Shown one piece after another: positions 18,642-25,630 of a stretch of DNA of 64,000 nucleotides; within the stretch, counting starts at the first letter, position 1; every line of letters starts with the position of its first letter. The DNA is from Lentzea flava. Its GTDB lineage: Bacteria; Actinomycetota; Actinomycetes; Mycobacteriales; Pseudonocardiaceae. A program made the position numbers and the translations under genes. The notes beneath the pieces are model-generated. The model ran no database searches. It was given only the letters and a program-made list of their open reading frames with translations, and was not told the origin of the DNA. The DNA is taken from assembly GCF_014648475.1 (NCBI RefSeq), contig NZ_BMRE01000021.1, forward strand, positions 62,001-126,000, read 5' to 3'.

Positions 18642-18775
18642 CCATATCCACGTCCGGTTTCCCGGTGACCGCGACTGGACCTCTGCCGCCCTTTCCGAGG
18701 GTTCCGGCCCCCAACCCCTCAGCGTCGCACAAGGGTCCGACACTTCCCGTGTCCCAAGAGGTCCAAGATCGCGAC

Positions 18776-18802
18776 TTGTCCACACCCGGCGATTTGTCCA
18801 CA
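18776..18802 (+). promoter_or_regulatory. two tandem DnaA-box-like sites upstream of ssd
   Basis: TTGTCCACA occurs at 18776-18784 and again at 18794-18802, in the same orientation and 18 bp apart. The 9-mer equals the DnaA box preferred in high-GC actinobacteria such as Streptomyces. The surrounding 18 bp is itself an imperfect direct repeat. It ends 52 nt before the ssd start. Confidence 0.5.
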
Positions 18803-18854
18803 TCTGGATCTTCGCTCGTTGTGTCGTTCATCACGACTCAGCACGGTGGACCCC

Positions 18855-19889
18855 ATGACCCACCCCACCGCCCTGCTCACAGACCCGGACCTCCTGGACG
18901 AGGTCCTCCGCATGGCCGCTGCCGCCAACTGCGAACTCGTCTGCGCCTCCGACGTGACGTCGCTGCGCTCGCAATGGCACAGCGCGCCCCTGGTCCTGCT
19001 CGACCCGGCAGCGGTGTCCGCCTGCCTGGACGCGAACCTCCCGCGCCGCTCCGGCGTCCTGGTCGTGCACGGAGGCGACCCGCCCTGGGCCCCGGCCGTG
19101 GCCCTGGGCGCCGACGGCGTCCTGGAACTGCCGGTGGAGGGCCGCGCCCTGGTCAGCGCTCTCACGGACGTGGGCGAAGGCCCGCCGTCCGACCGAGGCC
19201 GCGTGGTGTCCTTCGTGGGCGGCCGCGGCGGCTCGGGCGCCTCGATCCTGGCCATCGCCTGCGGCCGCGAGGCCGTGGCCGCAGGTGGCGAGGCGATGCT
19301 CGTCGACTGCGACCCGCTGGGCGGCGGCCTGGACCTGGCCCTGGGCACCGAGTCCGCCGAGGGCGCCCGCTGGCCGGGCGTGCACTGCAGCGGCGGCCGA
19401 GTCCCGATGTCAGCCCTCCGCTCCGCCCTCCCCACCTCGGGCAGCCTGAGCATCCTGGCGTGCGACCGAGCGGGCCCAGACCCGGAACCCGCGGCAGTGG
19501 CCGCAGTGCTGGACGCGGGCCGCCGCTCCGGCTGCACCGTCGTGTGCGACCTCCCACGCCACCCGACATCCGCCGCCTCCGCAGCCCTGGACCGCACGGA
19601 CCTGACGGTCCTGGTCGTGCCGGCCGAGGTGCGAGCAACCGCCGCGGCAAGCCGAGTCGCCTCCCACCTGCTGACCCAGGGTCGCAACCTCCGCCTGGTG
19701 GTCCGCGGCCCGTCCCCCGGCAACCTGAAAGCCGCCGAAATGGCCGACGTCATCGGCATCCCGCTGCTGACCCAGATGCGCCCAGAACCGGGCCTGCCCG
19801 AAGCCCTGGAACGCGGCCACTTCCCGCGCAACCCCAAGGGCCCGCTGGCCGCCGCAGCCCGCCTGGTGCTGAAGGAGCTGCACCCGTGA
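18855..19889 (+). CDS. ssd: Ssd-type septum-site/pilus MinD-like ATPase homologue
   Basis: The 344-aa protein has an N-terminal receiver-like region (residues 1-115) and a MinD/ParA-type domain beginning at VVSFVGGRGGSGASILA. The deviant Walker A reads RGGSGAS instead of KGGxGKT, so the signature lysines are missing; the FleQ/MinD-like strand motif MLVDCDPLGGGLDLALG follows. M. tuberculosis Ssd (Rv3660c) alters septum formation and sits before the tad genes; in Tad systems the matching protein is TadZ/CpaE, which places the apparatus at the pole. The ATG at 18855 is chosen. The stop overlaps the first of six small ORFs as GTGA. Confidence 0.88.
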   Translation: MTHPTALLTDPDLLDEVLRMAAAANCELVCASDVTSLRSQWHSAPLVLLDPAAVSACLDANLPRRSGVLVVHGGDPPWAPAVALGADGVLELPVEGRALVSALTDVGEGPPSDRGRVVSFVGGRGGSGASILAIACGREAVAAGGEAMLVDCDPLGGGLDLALGTESAEGARWPGVHCSGGRVPMSALRSALPTSGSLSILACDRAGPDPEPAAVAAVLDAGRRSGCTVVCDLPRHPTSAASAALDRTDLTVLVVPAEVRATAAASRVASHLLTQGRNLRLVVRGPSPGNLKAAEMADVIGIPLLTQMRPEPGLPEALERGHFPRNPKGPLAAAARLVLKELHP

Positions 19890-19975
19890 CCCGCCGCCAC
19901 CACGCCCGCCCCCGCCAGCGGCCGCAGCCCACCCAAAGCGAGGCCCCTCTGCCGCGAGAAGGGCGGCCCCGATGA
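19886..19975 (+). CDS. small ORF 1 of the ssd-tadA chain (29 aa)
   Basis: GTG at 19886 overlaps the ssd stop (GTGA) and the TGA at 19973-19975 overlaps the next ATG (ATGA). The peptide is Arg/Pro-rich and begins MTRRHHARPRQ. It ends with APLPREGRPR, the first version of a C-terminal [VFIA][PS]LPR[KE] motif seen in the following ORFs. Its codons carry the GAGAAGGG ribosome site for the next ORF. No known family. Translation is inferred from frame-perfect coupling only. Confidence 0.45.
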   Translation: MTRRHHARPRQRPQPTQSEAPLPREGRPR

Positions 19976-20169
19976 GCCCTCCTGGTCGCGCCCAAGCCGC
20001 GTCTTCTCCTCTGCCCCAGGCCGTTGGCCTCGCCGAGGCCAGCCGGCCCAGGCTGCCGTCGGGCTGGAGCACCGCCTCTGCTGCGTGCCGCGATCCCGGC
20101 CAAATCGGACCCGCCACCACCTGTGTGCGACCAGCGTTTTCGTTGCGGCGAACGGAGGTGCGGCCATGA
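19972..20169 (+). CDS. small ORF 2 of the ssd-tadA chain (65 aa)
   Basis: The ATG at 19972 overlaps the previous stop and its TGA overlaps the next ATG at 20166. The peptide starts MSPPGRAQAASSPL, is low in hydrophobic residues and ends AFSLRRTEVRP. The last codons contain GAACGGAGG, the SD of the next ORF. No recognisable domain, signal or TM segment is present. Confidence 0.45.
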   Translation: MSPPGRAQAASSPLPQAVGLAEASRPRLPSGWSTASAACRDPGQIGPATTCVRPAFSLRRTEVRP

Positions 20170-20372
20170 GCAGTGCCGATCCCAGTGAGACCTGGTCTTC
20201 CCCTGTGTGCGAGCTGGCCGGGCCCGGCCAGCTCGGGCCGCGGTTGGGCAGGAGCTCCGCTTCTGCCCAACCGCTGAATGTCATCGGATCCGCCGAGCCG
20301 GAGCCGCCGTCGCGCAGCGCCATCCCTCGTCGGACCGAGTTTTCGTTGCCGCGAAAGGAGTTGCGGCCATGA
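20166..20372 (+). CDS. small ORF 3 of the ssd-tadA chain (68 aa)
   Basis: ATG at 20166 and TGA at 20370-20372 both sit in ATGA overlaps. It begins MSSADPSETWSSP, which resembles ORF 4 (MSRADPSQTGSPL), and ends EFSLPRKELRP. The Lys-Glu codons supply AAAGGAG for the next start. A Gly/Pro-rich centre includes a GGCCGGGCCCGGCC-type palindromic stretch near 20215-20231. No known family. Confidence 0.45.
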   Translation: MSSADPSETWSSPVCELAGPGQLGPRLGRSSASAQPLNVIGSAEPEPPSRSAIPRRTEFSLPRKELRP

Positions 20373-20866
20373 GCCGTGCCGATCCCAGTCAAACCGGGTC
20401 GCCGCTGCGGGCTGCGACCGGGCCCGCCGACACCGGCGAGCTCACGCAGTTGAACGGTGGCGCCCACGCACGGACCGAGGTTCCGTTGCCGCGAAAAGGA
20501 GATGCGGTCATGCGCCGTCCTGATCGCGGCCGGGCTAAGTCTCCTCCGCTGCGGAACGAGACTGGCCTGCTCGCGTTCTCCCCTGGGGCCGAGGTTCCGT
20601 TGCCGCGAAAAGGAGATGCGGTCATGCGCCGTCCTGATCGCGGCCGGGCTAAGTCTCCTCCGCTGCGGAACGAGACTGGCCTGCTCGCGTTCTCCCCTGG
20701 GGCCGAGGTTCCGTTGCCGCGAAAAGGAAGTGCGGCGATGCGCCGTCCCGACCGCCACCGAGCCCAGTCTCCTCCGCCGCGGCACGAGACCACGCCCGAT
20801 ACCGGCGTGCTCACGCCCTCCCCTCGGACCGAGATTCCGTTGCCACGAAAGGAACCCCAGCCGTGA
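20369..20866 (+). CDS. small ORF 4 of the chain (165 aa), four fused repeat modules
   Basis: The ATG at 20369 and the stop at 20864-20866 continue the overlap chain. Inside the frame, Met codons at 20510, 20624 and 20738 each follow GAAAAGGA, exactly like the real starts elsewhere, but ATGA has become ATGC so no stop is formed and the modules are joined. Modules start MRRPDRxRAxSPPx and end EVPLPRKG. Two 38-residue modules are almost identical. The predicted protein is basic, Pro/Arg-rich and probably unstructured. It could also be read as several shorter peptides from the internal starts. Confidence 0.45.
   Translation: MSRADPSQTGSPLRAATGPADTGELTQLNGGAHARTEVPLPRKGDAVMRRPDRGRAKSPPLRNETGLLAFSPGAEVPLPRKGDAVMRRPDRGRAKSPPLRNETGLLAFSPGAEVPLPRKGSAAMRRPDRHRAQSPPPRHETTPDTGVLTPSPRTEIPLPRKEPQP
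20510..20737 (+). repeat. 114-bp tandem duplication within the small-ORF chain
   Basis: Units 20510-20623 and 20624-20737 are identical except for a few bases in the last 12 (GGAGATGCGGTC against GGAAGTGCGGCG). The first unit is also preceded by the same ~33 bp that ends each unit. A more diverged third unit runs 20738-20866. The 35-bp cassette with GTTGCCGCGAAAAGGAG plus a start codon recurs seven times between 19940 and 20866. Confidence 0.9.
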
Positions 20867-20961
20867 CCCGCCTCCGCATCTGGTTGCGGATGCTGCGCAA
20901 CCTCGTCGTCTACGGCCGCCCGATCCCACCTCCCTTCGTCTTCCGGGAGCCGCCGGAATGA
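20863..20961 (+). CDS. small ORF 5 of the chain (32 aa), IW/YGR peptide
   Basis: GTG at 20863 overlaps the stop of ORF 4 and TGA at 20959-20961 overlaps the next ATG. The SD is CGAAAGGAA. The peptide begins MTRLRIWLRMLRNLVVYGRP, an amphipathic basic helix, then PIPPPF. It shares M-x-R-[LF]-x-I-W at the start and a central YGR with ORF 6, so the two look like tiny paralogues. It differs in composition from ORFs 1-4. Confidence 0.55.
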   Translation: MTRLRIWLRMLRNLVVYGRPIPPPFVFREPPE

Positions 20962-21059
20962 ACCGCTTCCTCATCTGGTGCCACGAGACCTGGCTCCGCC
21001 TGACCGGCCGCGAGATCACCTACGGCCGTCACGCTCGACGCCCAGAGGTCGCCACATGA
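20958..21059 (+). CDS. small ORF 6 of the chain (33 aa), IW/YGR peptide
   Basis: ATG at 20958 overlaps ORF 5's stop and its TGA overlaps the tadA ATG at 21056. It begins MNRFLIWCHETWLRLTGREI and then TYGRHARR. Shared residues with ORF 5 (R3, IW at 6-7, YGR) suggest a duplicated pair. Its tight coupling on both sides suggests translation is needed for tadA expression, or that it is a Tad accessory peptide. No known family. Confidence 0.55.
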   Translation: MNRFLIWCHETWLRLTGREITYGRHARRPEVAT

Positions 21060-22171
21060 CCGCTGCCCTGATCGACCGGGTCCGGCATCGCCTGGCGGGC
21101 GCGGACATCGAGATGACGGCCGCCGTGGTCGCCGACGCCGTTCGCTCCGAGGCGGGCGGGGTGCTGGCCGACTCCGACGTCTTGGAAGCACTCCAAGTCC
21201 TTCGTCAGGAGTTCAGCGGCACGGGGCCGCTCGACCCGTTGCTCGCCGATCCCGGCACCACCGACGTCCTCGTCACCGCGCCGGACCAGGTATGGGTCGA
21301 CGGCTCGGGAGGCTTGCGGCGCACCGCCGTCACGTTTCCGGACGAGGACGCCGTCCGTCGCCTTGCCCAGCGGCTGGCGGTGGCGGCGGGGCGGCGGCTC
21401 GACGATGCCTCGCCGTGTGTCGACGGCTGGTTGCCGGGCAGTGGGGTTCGGCTGCACGCGGTGTTGCCGCCCATCGCGGATCGGACGTGTCTGTCGCTGC
21501 GCGTGCTGCGGCCGGCGTCGCACGACCTCGCGGCGTTGCAGGGGCTTGGCACGTTCGACGCCGAGATCGCCGAGGCGCTTCGGGAGATCGTTCGCAAGCG
21601 CCTGGCGTTTCTGGTGATCGGTGGGACCGGGTCGGGCAAGACGTCCCTGTTGTCGGCGCTGCTCGGGTGTGTGCCGGCGAACGAGCGGATCGTGTGCGTG
21701 GAGGACGCGGGGGAGTTGCACCCCGACCACCCGCAGTTCGTGCGGTTGGTGGCGCGGGCGCCGAACGTCGAGGGGGCCGGCGAGATCACCGTGCGGGCGC
21801 TGGTGCGGGAGGCGTTGCGGATGCGGCCCGACCGGATCGTCGTCGGGGAGGTTCGGGGTGCCGAGGTTCGGGAGCTGCTCGCCTCGTTGAACACCGGGCA
21901 CGAAGGTGGTGCCGGGACACTCCACGCCAACTCGCCGGCCGAGGTTCCGGCGCGGCTGGAGGCGTTGGGGGCGTTGGCCGGGCTCGACTCGCGGGCGCTG
22001 CACAGTCAGGTGGCCGCGGCCGTCCGGCTCGTGCTGCACATGCGGCGGGCGGCCGACGGCGCGAGGTACCTCGACGAGATCGGAGCGTTTGCGCGCACGG
22101 GAAGCGGGCTACAGGTCCGTCCGATCTGGACGCGGGCGGGCGGCTGGCACGAGAAGGAGCTGCCGTGGTGA
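21056..22171 (+). CDS. tadA: TadA-type pilus assembly/secretion ATPase
   Basis: The 371-aa CpaF/TadA protein has an N-terminal all-alpha part (residues 1-60), a PAS-like region, and the RecA-like ATPase with Walker A GGTGSGKTS near residue 190, the Asp box ERIVCVEDAGEL, and Walker B-like RMRPDRIVVGEVRGAE with the His box NTGHEGGAGTLHAN. It powers Flp pilus assembly at the inner membrane. The ATG at 21056 overlaps small ORF 6. The tadB start overlaps its stop. It is the Rv3659c counterpart. Confidence 0.95.
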   Translation: MTAALIDRVRHRLAGADIEMTAAVVADAVRSEAGGVLADSDVLEALQVLRQEFSGTGPLDPLLADPGTTDVLVTAPDQVWVDGSGGLRRTAVTFPDEDAVRRLAQRLAVAAGRRLDDASPCVDGWLPGSGVRLHAVLPPIADRTCLSLRVLRPASHDLAALQGLGTFDAEIAEALREIVRKRLAFLVIGGTGSGKTSLLSALLGCVPANERIVCVEDAGELHPDHPQFVRLVARAPNVEGAGEITVRALVREALRMRPDRIVVGEVRGAEVRELLASLNTGHEGGAGTLHANSPAEVPARLEALGALAGLDSRALHSQVAAAVRLVLHMRRAADGARYLDEIGAFARTGSGLQVRPIWTRAGGWHEKELPW

Positions 22172-22935
22172 GTCTTTTGCTACTCGCGGCGGCCCTGCTG
22201 GTGTGGCCGCAGGTCAAACCGCTCCGTCGGCTCAGGCCGGCGGGCAAACGGGAAATCGTTGTGCCGCAGTGGCTGTACGTCGTCGCCGCCGTCGCCGTCA
22301 CCTACCTCGTGGCAGGCTTCGGCGGTCTGGTCGCGGGGGCGGTCCTCGGAGTGGTGGTCTACCGGATCGTCAAGCAGGGCAGGCGGAACCGTGCGCTGAG
22401 GGCGGCTACCGAAGCGCTCAGCAACGGACTGGGCGGCGTCGTCGACGAGCTGCGTGCAGGAGCGCACGCGGCGACCGCGGCCGAAAGCGCTGCGAAGGAC
22501 ACGCCGGGCCCTGCCGACGAGGTGCTGAGGGCGGCTGCGGCCACCGCACGGCTGGGCGGTGATGTGGAACGGACGCTCCGCGATCTCCGGCAGCCGCTCC
22601 TCAGGACGGCCGTGGATCAGCTGGCCAGGGCGTGGCACGTGTCGGCGAAGCACGGTGTGGCGCTGGCCGACGTGCTGGACGCCACCAGGCGCGATCTGGA
22701 TCAGCGCTCGGCGTTCGCGCGGCAGGTTCACGCTCGGATGGCTGGGCCGCGGGCGAGTGCGGCGGTGCTCGCCGGGCTGCCGGTCTTCGGGGTGCTGCTG
22801 GGCGAACTCAGCGGGGCCGGACCGGTGCACACCCTCGTCGCCACCGCGGCGGGCCAGTTCCTGCTGGTGCTGGGAGCGGTGTTCCTGGCGGTCGGTCTGT
22901 GGTGGACGAAGCGGATCACGGAGGGGAAGCCGTGA
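22168..22935 (+). CDS. tadB: TadB-type inner membrane platform protein
   Basis: The ~255-aa protein has hydrophobic segments near residues 1-15, 30-63 and at the C-terminus (two segments after residue 190), bracketing a cytoplasmic T2SSF/GspF-like domain (about 75-185). This is the shortened actinobacterial TadB (Rv3658c-like). It forms the membrane platform with TadC for the TadA motor. Two adjacent GTG codons (22165, 22168) are possible starts; 22168 gives the usual GTGA overlap, 22165 a better spacing from AAGGAG. Confidence 0.88.
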   Translation: MSLLLLAAALLVWPQVKPLRRLRPAGKREIVVPQWLYVVAAVAVTYLVAGFGGLVAGAVLGVVVYRIVKQGRRNRALRAATEALSNGLGGVVDELRAGAHAATAAESAAKDTPGPADEVLRAAAATARLGGDVERTLRDLRQPLLRTAVDQLARAWHVSAKHGVALADVLDATRRDLDQRSAFARQVHARMAGPRASAAVLAGLPVFGVLLGELSGAGPVHTLVATAAGQFLLVLGAVFLAVGLWWTKRITEGKP

Positions 22936-23459
22936 CGTTCTTCCTCCTGGCACTGGCGATCCTCGTCGCACCGGCGCCGCGCAGGGCGGTCGAGCGGCTG
23001 CGACCCAAGGCGCACGATCCGCCGAAACGGAGCGCCAAGCCCGACGGTCCGTTCGAACGGGCGGCGGCGCTGGACCTCCTGGCCGCCTGTCTCAAGGCCG
23101 GGTTGCCGGTGCCCACGGCGATTCGCGCTGTCGGCGTCGCGGAACTGAGTCGCACGGCCGAACTCCTTGCTCTCGGCGCGGACCCGGAAACGGCGTGGGC
23201 GCCGGCGCTGGGTCAGCCCGCGACCGCCGCGCTGGCGAGGGCGGCGCGGAGGACCGCGCGTTCGGGTGCGGCGCTCGCCAGGCAGGCCGCCGAGCTCGCC
23301 GAGCGGACCAGGGCCGAGGCCAGGGACCGGGCCGAGGCCGAGGCGCAACGCGCCGCGGTCGCGGTGGCGGCACCGCTGGCGCTGTGTTTTCTGCCCGCCT
23401 TCCTGTGCCTCGGCGTGGTGCCGGTGGTGCTGGGGCTGGCGGACCAATTCCTCAAGTGA
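22932..23459 (+). CDS. tadC: TadC-type inner membrane platform protein
   Basis: The 175-aa protein starts with a TM segment (residues 2-14) and has a GspF-like helical domain (ALDLLAACLKAGLPVPTAIRAV) and a C-terminal hydrophobic pair near 140-170. It is about the length of Rv3657c and shorter than classical TadC. The GTG start overlaps the tadB stop. It partners TadB in the platform of the Flp pilus machine. Confidence 0.85.
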   Translation: MTFFLLALAILVAPAPRRAVERLRPKAHDPPKRSAKPDGPFERAAALDLLAACLKAGLPVPTAIRAVGVAELSRTAELLALGADPETAWAPALGQPATAALARAARRTARSGAALARQAAELAERTRAEARDRAEAEAQRAAVAVAAPLALCFLPAFLCLGVVPVVLGLADQFLK

Positions 23460-23474
23460 TGAAAGGTGAATCCG

Positions 23475-23636
23475 ATGGAACTGCTGAAGGACGACAGCGG
23501 CATGAGCACGGTCGAGTACGCGATCGGGACGCTGGCGGTGGCCGCGCTCGCCGGGGTGCTGTACGCGGTTCTCTCCAGCGACTGGATGCAGAACCTGTTG
23601 CAAGGACTGATACAGCGTGCGCTGTCGTCTGTCTGA
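23475..23636 (+). CDS. flp: Flp-type pilin (DUF4244-like), 53 aa
   Basis: The short pre-pilin reads MELLKDDSG, then MSTVEYAIGTLAVAALAG. Cleavage after Gly9 leaves Glu at position +5 and Tyr at +6, the class IVb/Flp arrangement, followed by one hydrophobic helix and a short polar tail. It is assembled into pili by TadA/B/C. The ATG at 23475 has AAAGGTGA 6 nt upstream. An ATG at 23459 belongs to another frame. The 3' end overlaps tadE by 20 nt. Confidence 0.88.
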   Translation: MELLKDDSGMSTVEYAIGTLAVAALAGVLYAVLSSDWMQNLLQGLIQRALSSV

Positions 23637-23946
23637 TGACCGGGGCATGGTCACGGTGGAGGCGGCGATTGCCGTATTTGCGCTGCTGGTGGTCATGGCG
23701 TTGGCGGCTGCTGGGCTGACGGCGGTCATCGAGCAGATGCGGTGCACCGACGCGGCGAGAGAGGCGGCGCGGCTCACGGCGCGCGGTGAACGGCAGCGCG
23801 GCGAGGAGGCGGTCGGGCAGATCGCGCCCGGAGCGAGCGTCGTGTTCCGGGCGGAAGGCGACGCCGTGCGGGTCGTCGTGACCAAACGCGGGCCCTTGGG
23901 CGTGCCGCTCGGCGCGGAGGCGTTCGCCGTGCTGGAGCCGCGATGA
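23617..23946 (+). CDS. TadE-like pseudopilin
   Basis: The 109-aa protein has a leader MRCRLSDDRG, then MVTVEAAIAVFALLVVMALA, so it too has a Gly/Met prepilin cleavage site with Glu at +5. After the helix comes a soluble domain with AREAARLTARGE, typical of TadE. It probably primes or regulates the Flp pilus (Rv3655c position). The GTG at 23617 is needed to include the leader; ATG 23647 would lose it. It ends in an ATGA overlap with the next gene. Confidence 0.82.
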   Translation: MRCRLSDDRGMVTVEAAIAVFALLVVMALAAAGLTAVIEQMRCTDAAREAARLTARGERQRGEEAVGQIAPGASVVFRAEGDAVRVVVTKRGPLGVPLGAEAFAVLEPR

Positions 23947-24368
23947 ACGGTGAAGTGCCTGATGGCGAACGCGGTTCGGCTGCGGTGAGCGGTGTGGTGG
24001 CGATGTTGTTGCTGATCATCGTCACGATCACCGGTGCACAGGTCGGTGCGGCGGTCGTCGTGCGGCACCGGGTGACAGGTGCGGCCGATCTGGCGGCGCT
24101 CGCCGGTGCGGCGAGTCTCGTCGACGGTGACGAAAGAGCTTGTGAGCAGGCAAAACGGGTGGCGCAGAGCAACGGGGCCGTGCTCGAGAGCTGCTCGACG
24201 AGCGGTTGGGAGGTGGTGGTGGAGGTGTCGGCTGTTACGCCGTTCGGCCCGGTGAGCGCACGGTCGAGAGCAGGTCCGGCCGAAGATCGAAGCGTTTGGA
24301 GCGCGACGAGCGGTCGCCTCCGGGCGGTGAGCGGACTCACACGGGTGCCCGGACATGCTGAACGGTGA
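23943..24368 (+). CDS. TadE-like 'helicase/secretion neighbourhood' protein
   Basis: The 141-aa protein has an N-terminal GERGSAAVSGVVAMLLLIIV segment (a single TM with a prepilin-like entry) and then VVVRHRVTGAADLAALAGA, the hallmark of the Rv3654c family linked to tad genes. It has two Cys (about 67 and 80). It is the last gene of the tad operon. The exact role is unknown; family members are thought to be minor pseudopilins. Confidence 0.82.
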   Translation: MNGEVPDGERGSAAVSGVVAMLLLIIVTITGAQVGAAVVVRHRVTGAADLAALAGAASLVDGDERACEQAKRVAQSNGAVLESCSTSGWEVVVEVSAVTPFGPVSARSRAGPAEDRSVWSATSGRLRAVSGLTRVPGHAER

Positions 24369-24564
24369 TCGAACCAAACGCGCGGAGTTCAGTGGCTCTT
24401 TCTCGCCGATGGCGTTCGCCGTCTCGTAGCTACCAGTTGTCGCGACGGGGGTTACCAAGCCCAGGGCCGGTGTCGTTAGTTGTAGTGGCGGCACCGACGC
24501 GGTGTCCCGAGAAACCGACACCACGTCGATGTCGAGTCAGAGCCTAGGAAGAAGGCGAAGGAAG

Positions 24565-25185
24565 ATGGATTGGTCGGATAGCTGGCGCGGGGCCTTCCGC
24601 ATCGAACTGCGTGCCGAGGCCGTGAGCCTCGCGTACCGCGGTTGGCCCGTACTGCCCGGCACGTATCCGGCCGGTTCGGAGCAGGGCGTCACCCAGTGGG
24701 CGGGCCGCAGCGGGCTCGAGCTGCACGGGCCCATCCCCGTGCACCGCGACTGGGTCGACCGCATCGGTACGCGTGCCGACCAGGTCGCCACCTGGTGGGC
24801 AGGCCGCTCCTACAGCCTTCTCGTCGCCACCGGTCACGTGGTGGACGCGATCGAGGTCGGCACCGGCCTCGGCCGCCGCGCGGCCACGGCACTGCGGTCG
24901 ATCGGCGTTCCCGTGCCGATCGCCGCGACCCCGTCCGGCCGCTGGATGTTCCTGGTGAAGTCCGGCTCGAAGCTCACCGCCGAGCTGGCCGGCAACCCGG
25001 ACGTGCACCAGTACGCCGAGGGCGAGTACATCCCGCTGCCGCCCACCCCGATGGCGCACGGCGTCGTGCACTGGCGGGTCAAGCCGTCGATCTGCGGCTG
25101 GAACCTGCCGGACGCGCACGTCGTGCAGGACGCACTGGTCGAGGCGCTGCACGCCCCGGCCGGTCTCCAGCTCGAAACCGTCTGA
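24565..25185 (+). CDS. bifunctional DNA primase/polymerase-domain protein
   Basis: The 206-aa protein resembles the Prim-Pol (AEP superfamily) N-terminal domains common in actinobacteria. It has the entry AVSLAYRGWPVLPGTYP, the acidic pair in VVDAIEVGTGLG that may bind metal, and the C-terminal AEGEYIPLPPTP. No helicase domain follows, so it is a stand-alone domain and its replication role is not shown. The ATG at 24565 follows GAAGGAAG. The preceding 196 bp contain no gene but have GGTGTCG/CGACACC arms that might be an operator. Confidence 0.65.
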   Translation: MDWSDSWRGAFRIELRAEAVSLAYRGWPVLPGTYPAGSEQGVTQWAGRSGLELHGPIPVHRDWVDRIGTRADQVATWWAGRSYSLLVATGHVVDAIEVGTGLGRRAATALRSIGVPVPIAATPSGRWMFLVKSGSKLTAELAGNPDVHQYAEGEYIPLPPTPMAHGVVHWRVKPSICGWNLPDAHVVQDALVEALHAPAGLQLETV

Positions 25186-25583
25186 CACAACTGCACAAGC
25201 CCGGCCGCGCTGGGTGTCGTCGTGGACTCTCCCCGACAACCCCGAAGGCGATGCCCTGCGCGGCCGTTCCACCCCAGCCCGATCCGTGATCGGCCTCCGT
25301 ACCCCGCACTTCGGGGGCCGGCGAGGAACGGGCGAAAAGCCGAACACGCACCCCGAAGGACAGCCTCCCGCAAGTAACGACCGGACCGAGGACGTTAGTG
25401 GCAGGGCAACTGCTCTGCTGCGATCGGCGAAGCCGGCTCCTCCCCGGAGTTCGTCTCGAAGACAGTCGACACCGTCGCCTCCCGCGTGTCCTGTCGAGAC
25501 GGACAACCAGATTCCGCCGATGTTCCACGGGATCCGGTCGCGAAGCGGTAGCAGGCGGGAAAACAGTGTTCGGCACGTGGAGA
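25186..25583. other. gene-free stretch between converging genes
   Basis: I see no convincing gene in about 400 bp between the primase-like gene and the terminator hairpin. Several frames are open only because of GC bias. Confidence 0.5.
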
Positions 25584-25621
25584 GCGCGCGCCGCGGGTAC
25601 CCGTGAGCCCGCGGCGCGCGC
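25584..25621. terminator. 14-bp perfect hairpin after the nucleotidyltransferase gene
   Basis: GCGCGCGCCGCGGG (25584-25597) pairs perfectly with CCCGCGGCGCGCGC (25608-25621) around a 10-nt loop. It begins 9 nt past the stop of the minus-strand gene. It may also stop rightward transcription from the primase-like gene. Confidence 0.75.
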
Positions 25622-25630
25622 CCACGAAAG

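Noticed and set aside
18776..18802. A chromosomal replication origin because of DnaA-type boxes
   Set aside because: Only two boxes are present, with no AT-rich unwinding region and no dnaA, dnaN or rpmH nearby.
19940..20866. Spaced repeats considered as a CRISPR array
   Set aside because: Units are 86-203 bp apart with unequal spacing, the 'spacers' are themselves repeated, and no cas genes are present. The repeats hold ribosome sites and start codons.
18719..21019. A 766-codon open frame on the minus strand across ssd and the small-ORF repeats
   Set aside because: It is antisense to ssd, which has clear family motifs, and has no SD or domain. Its repeats are only the reverse of the plus-strand repeats; GC bias explains the lack of stops.
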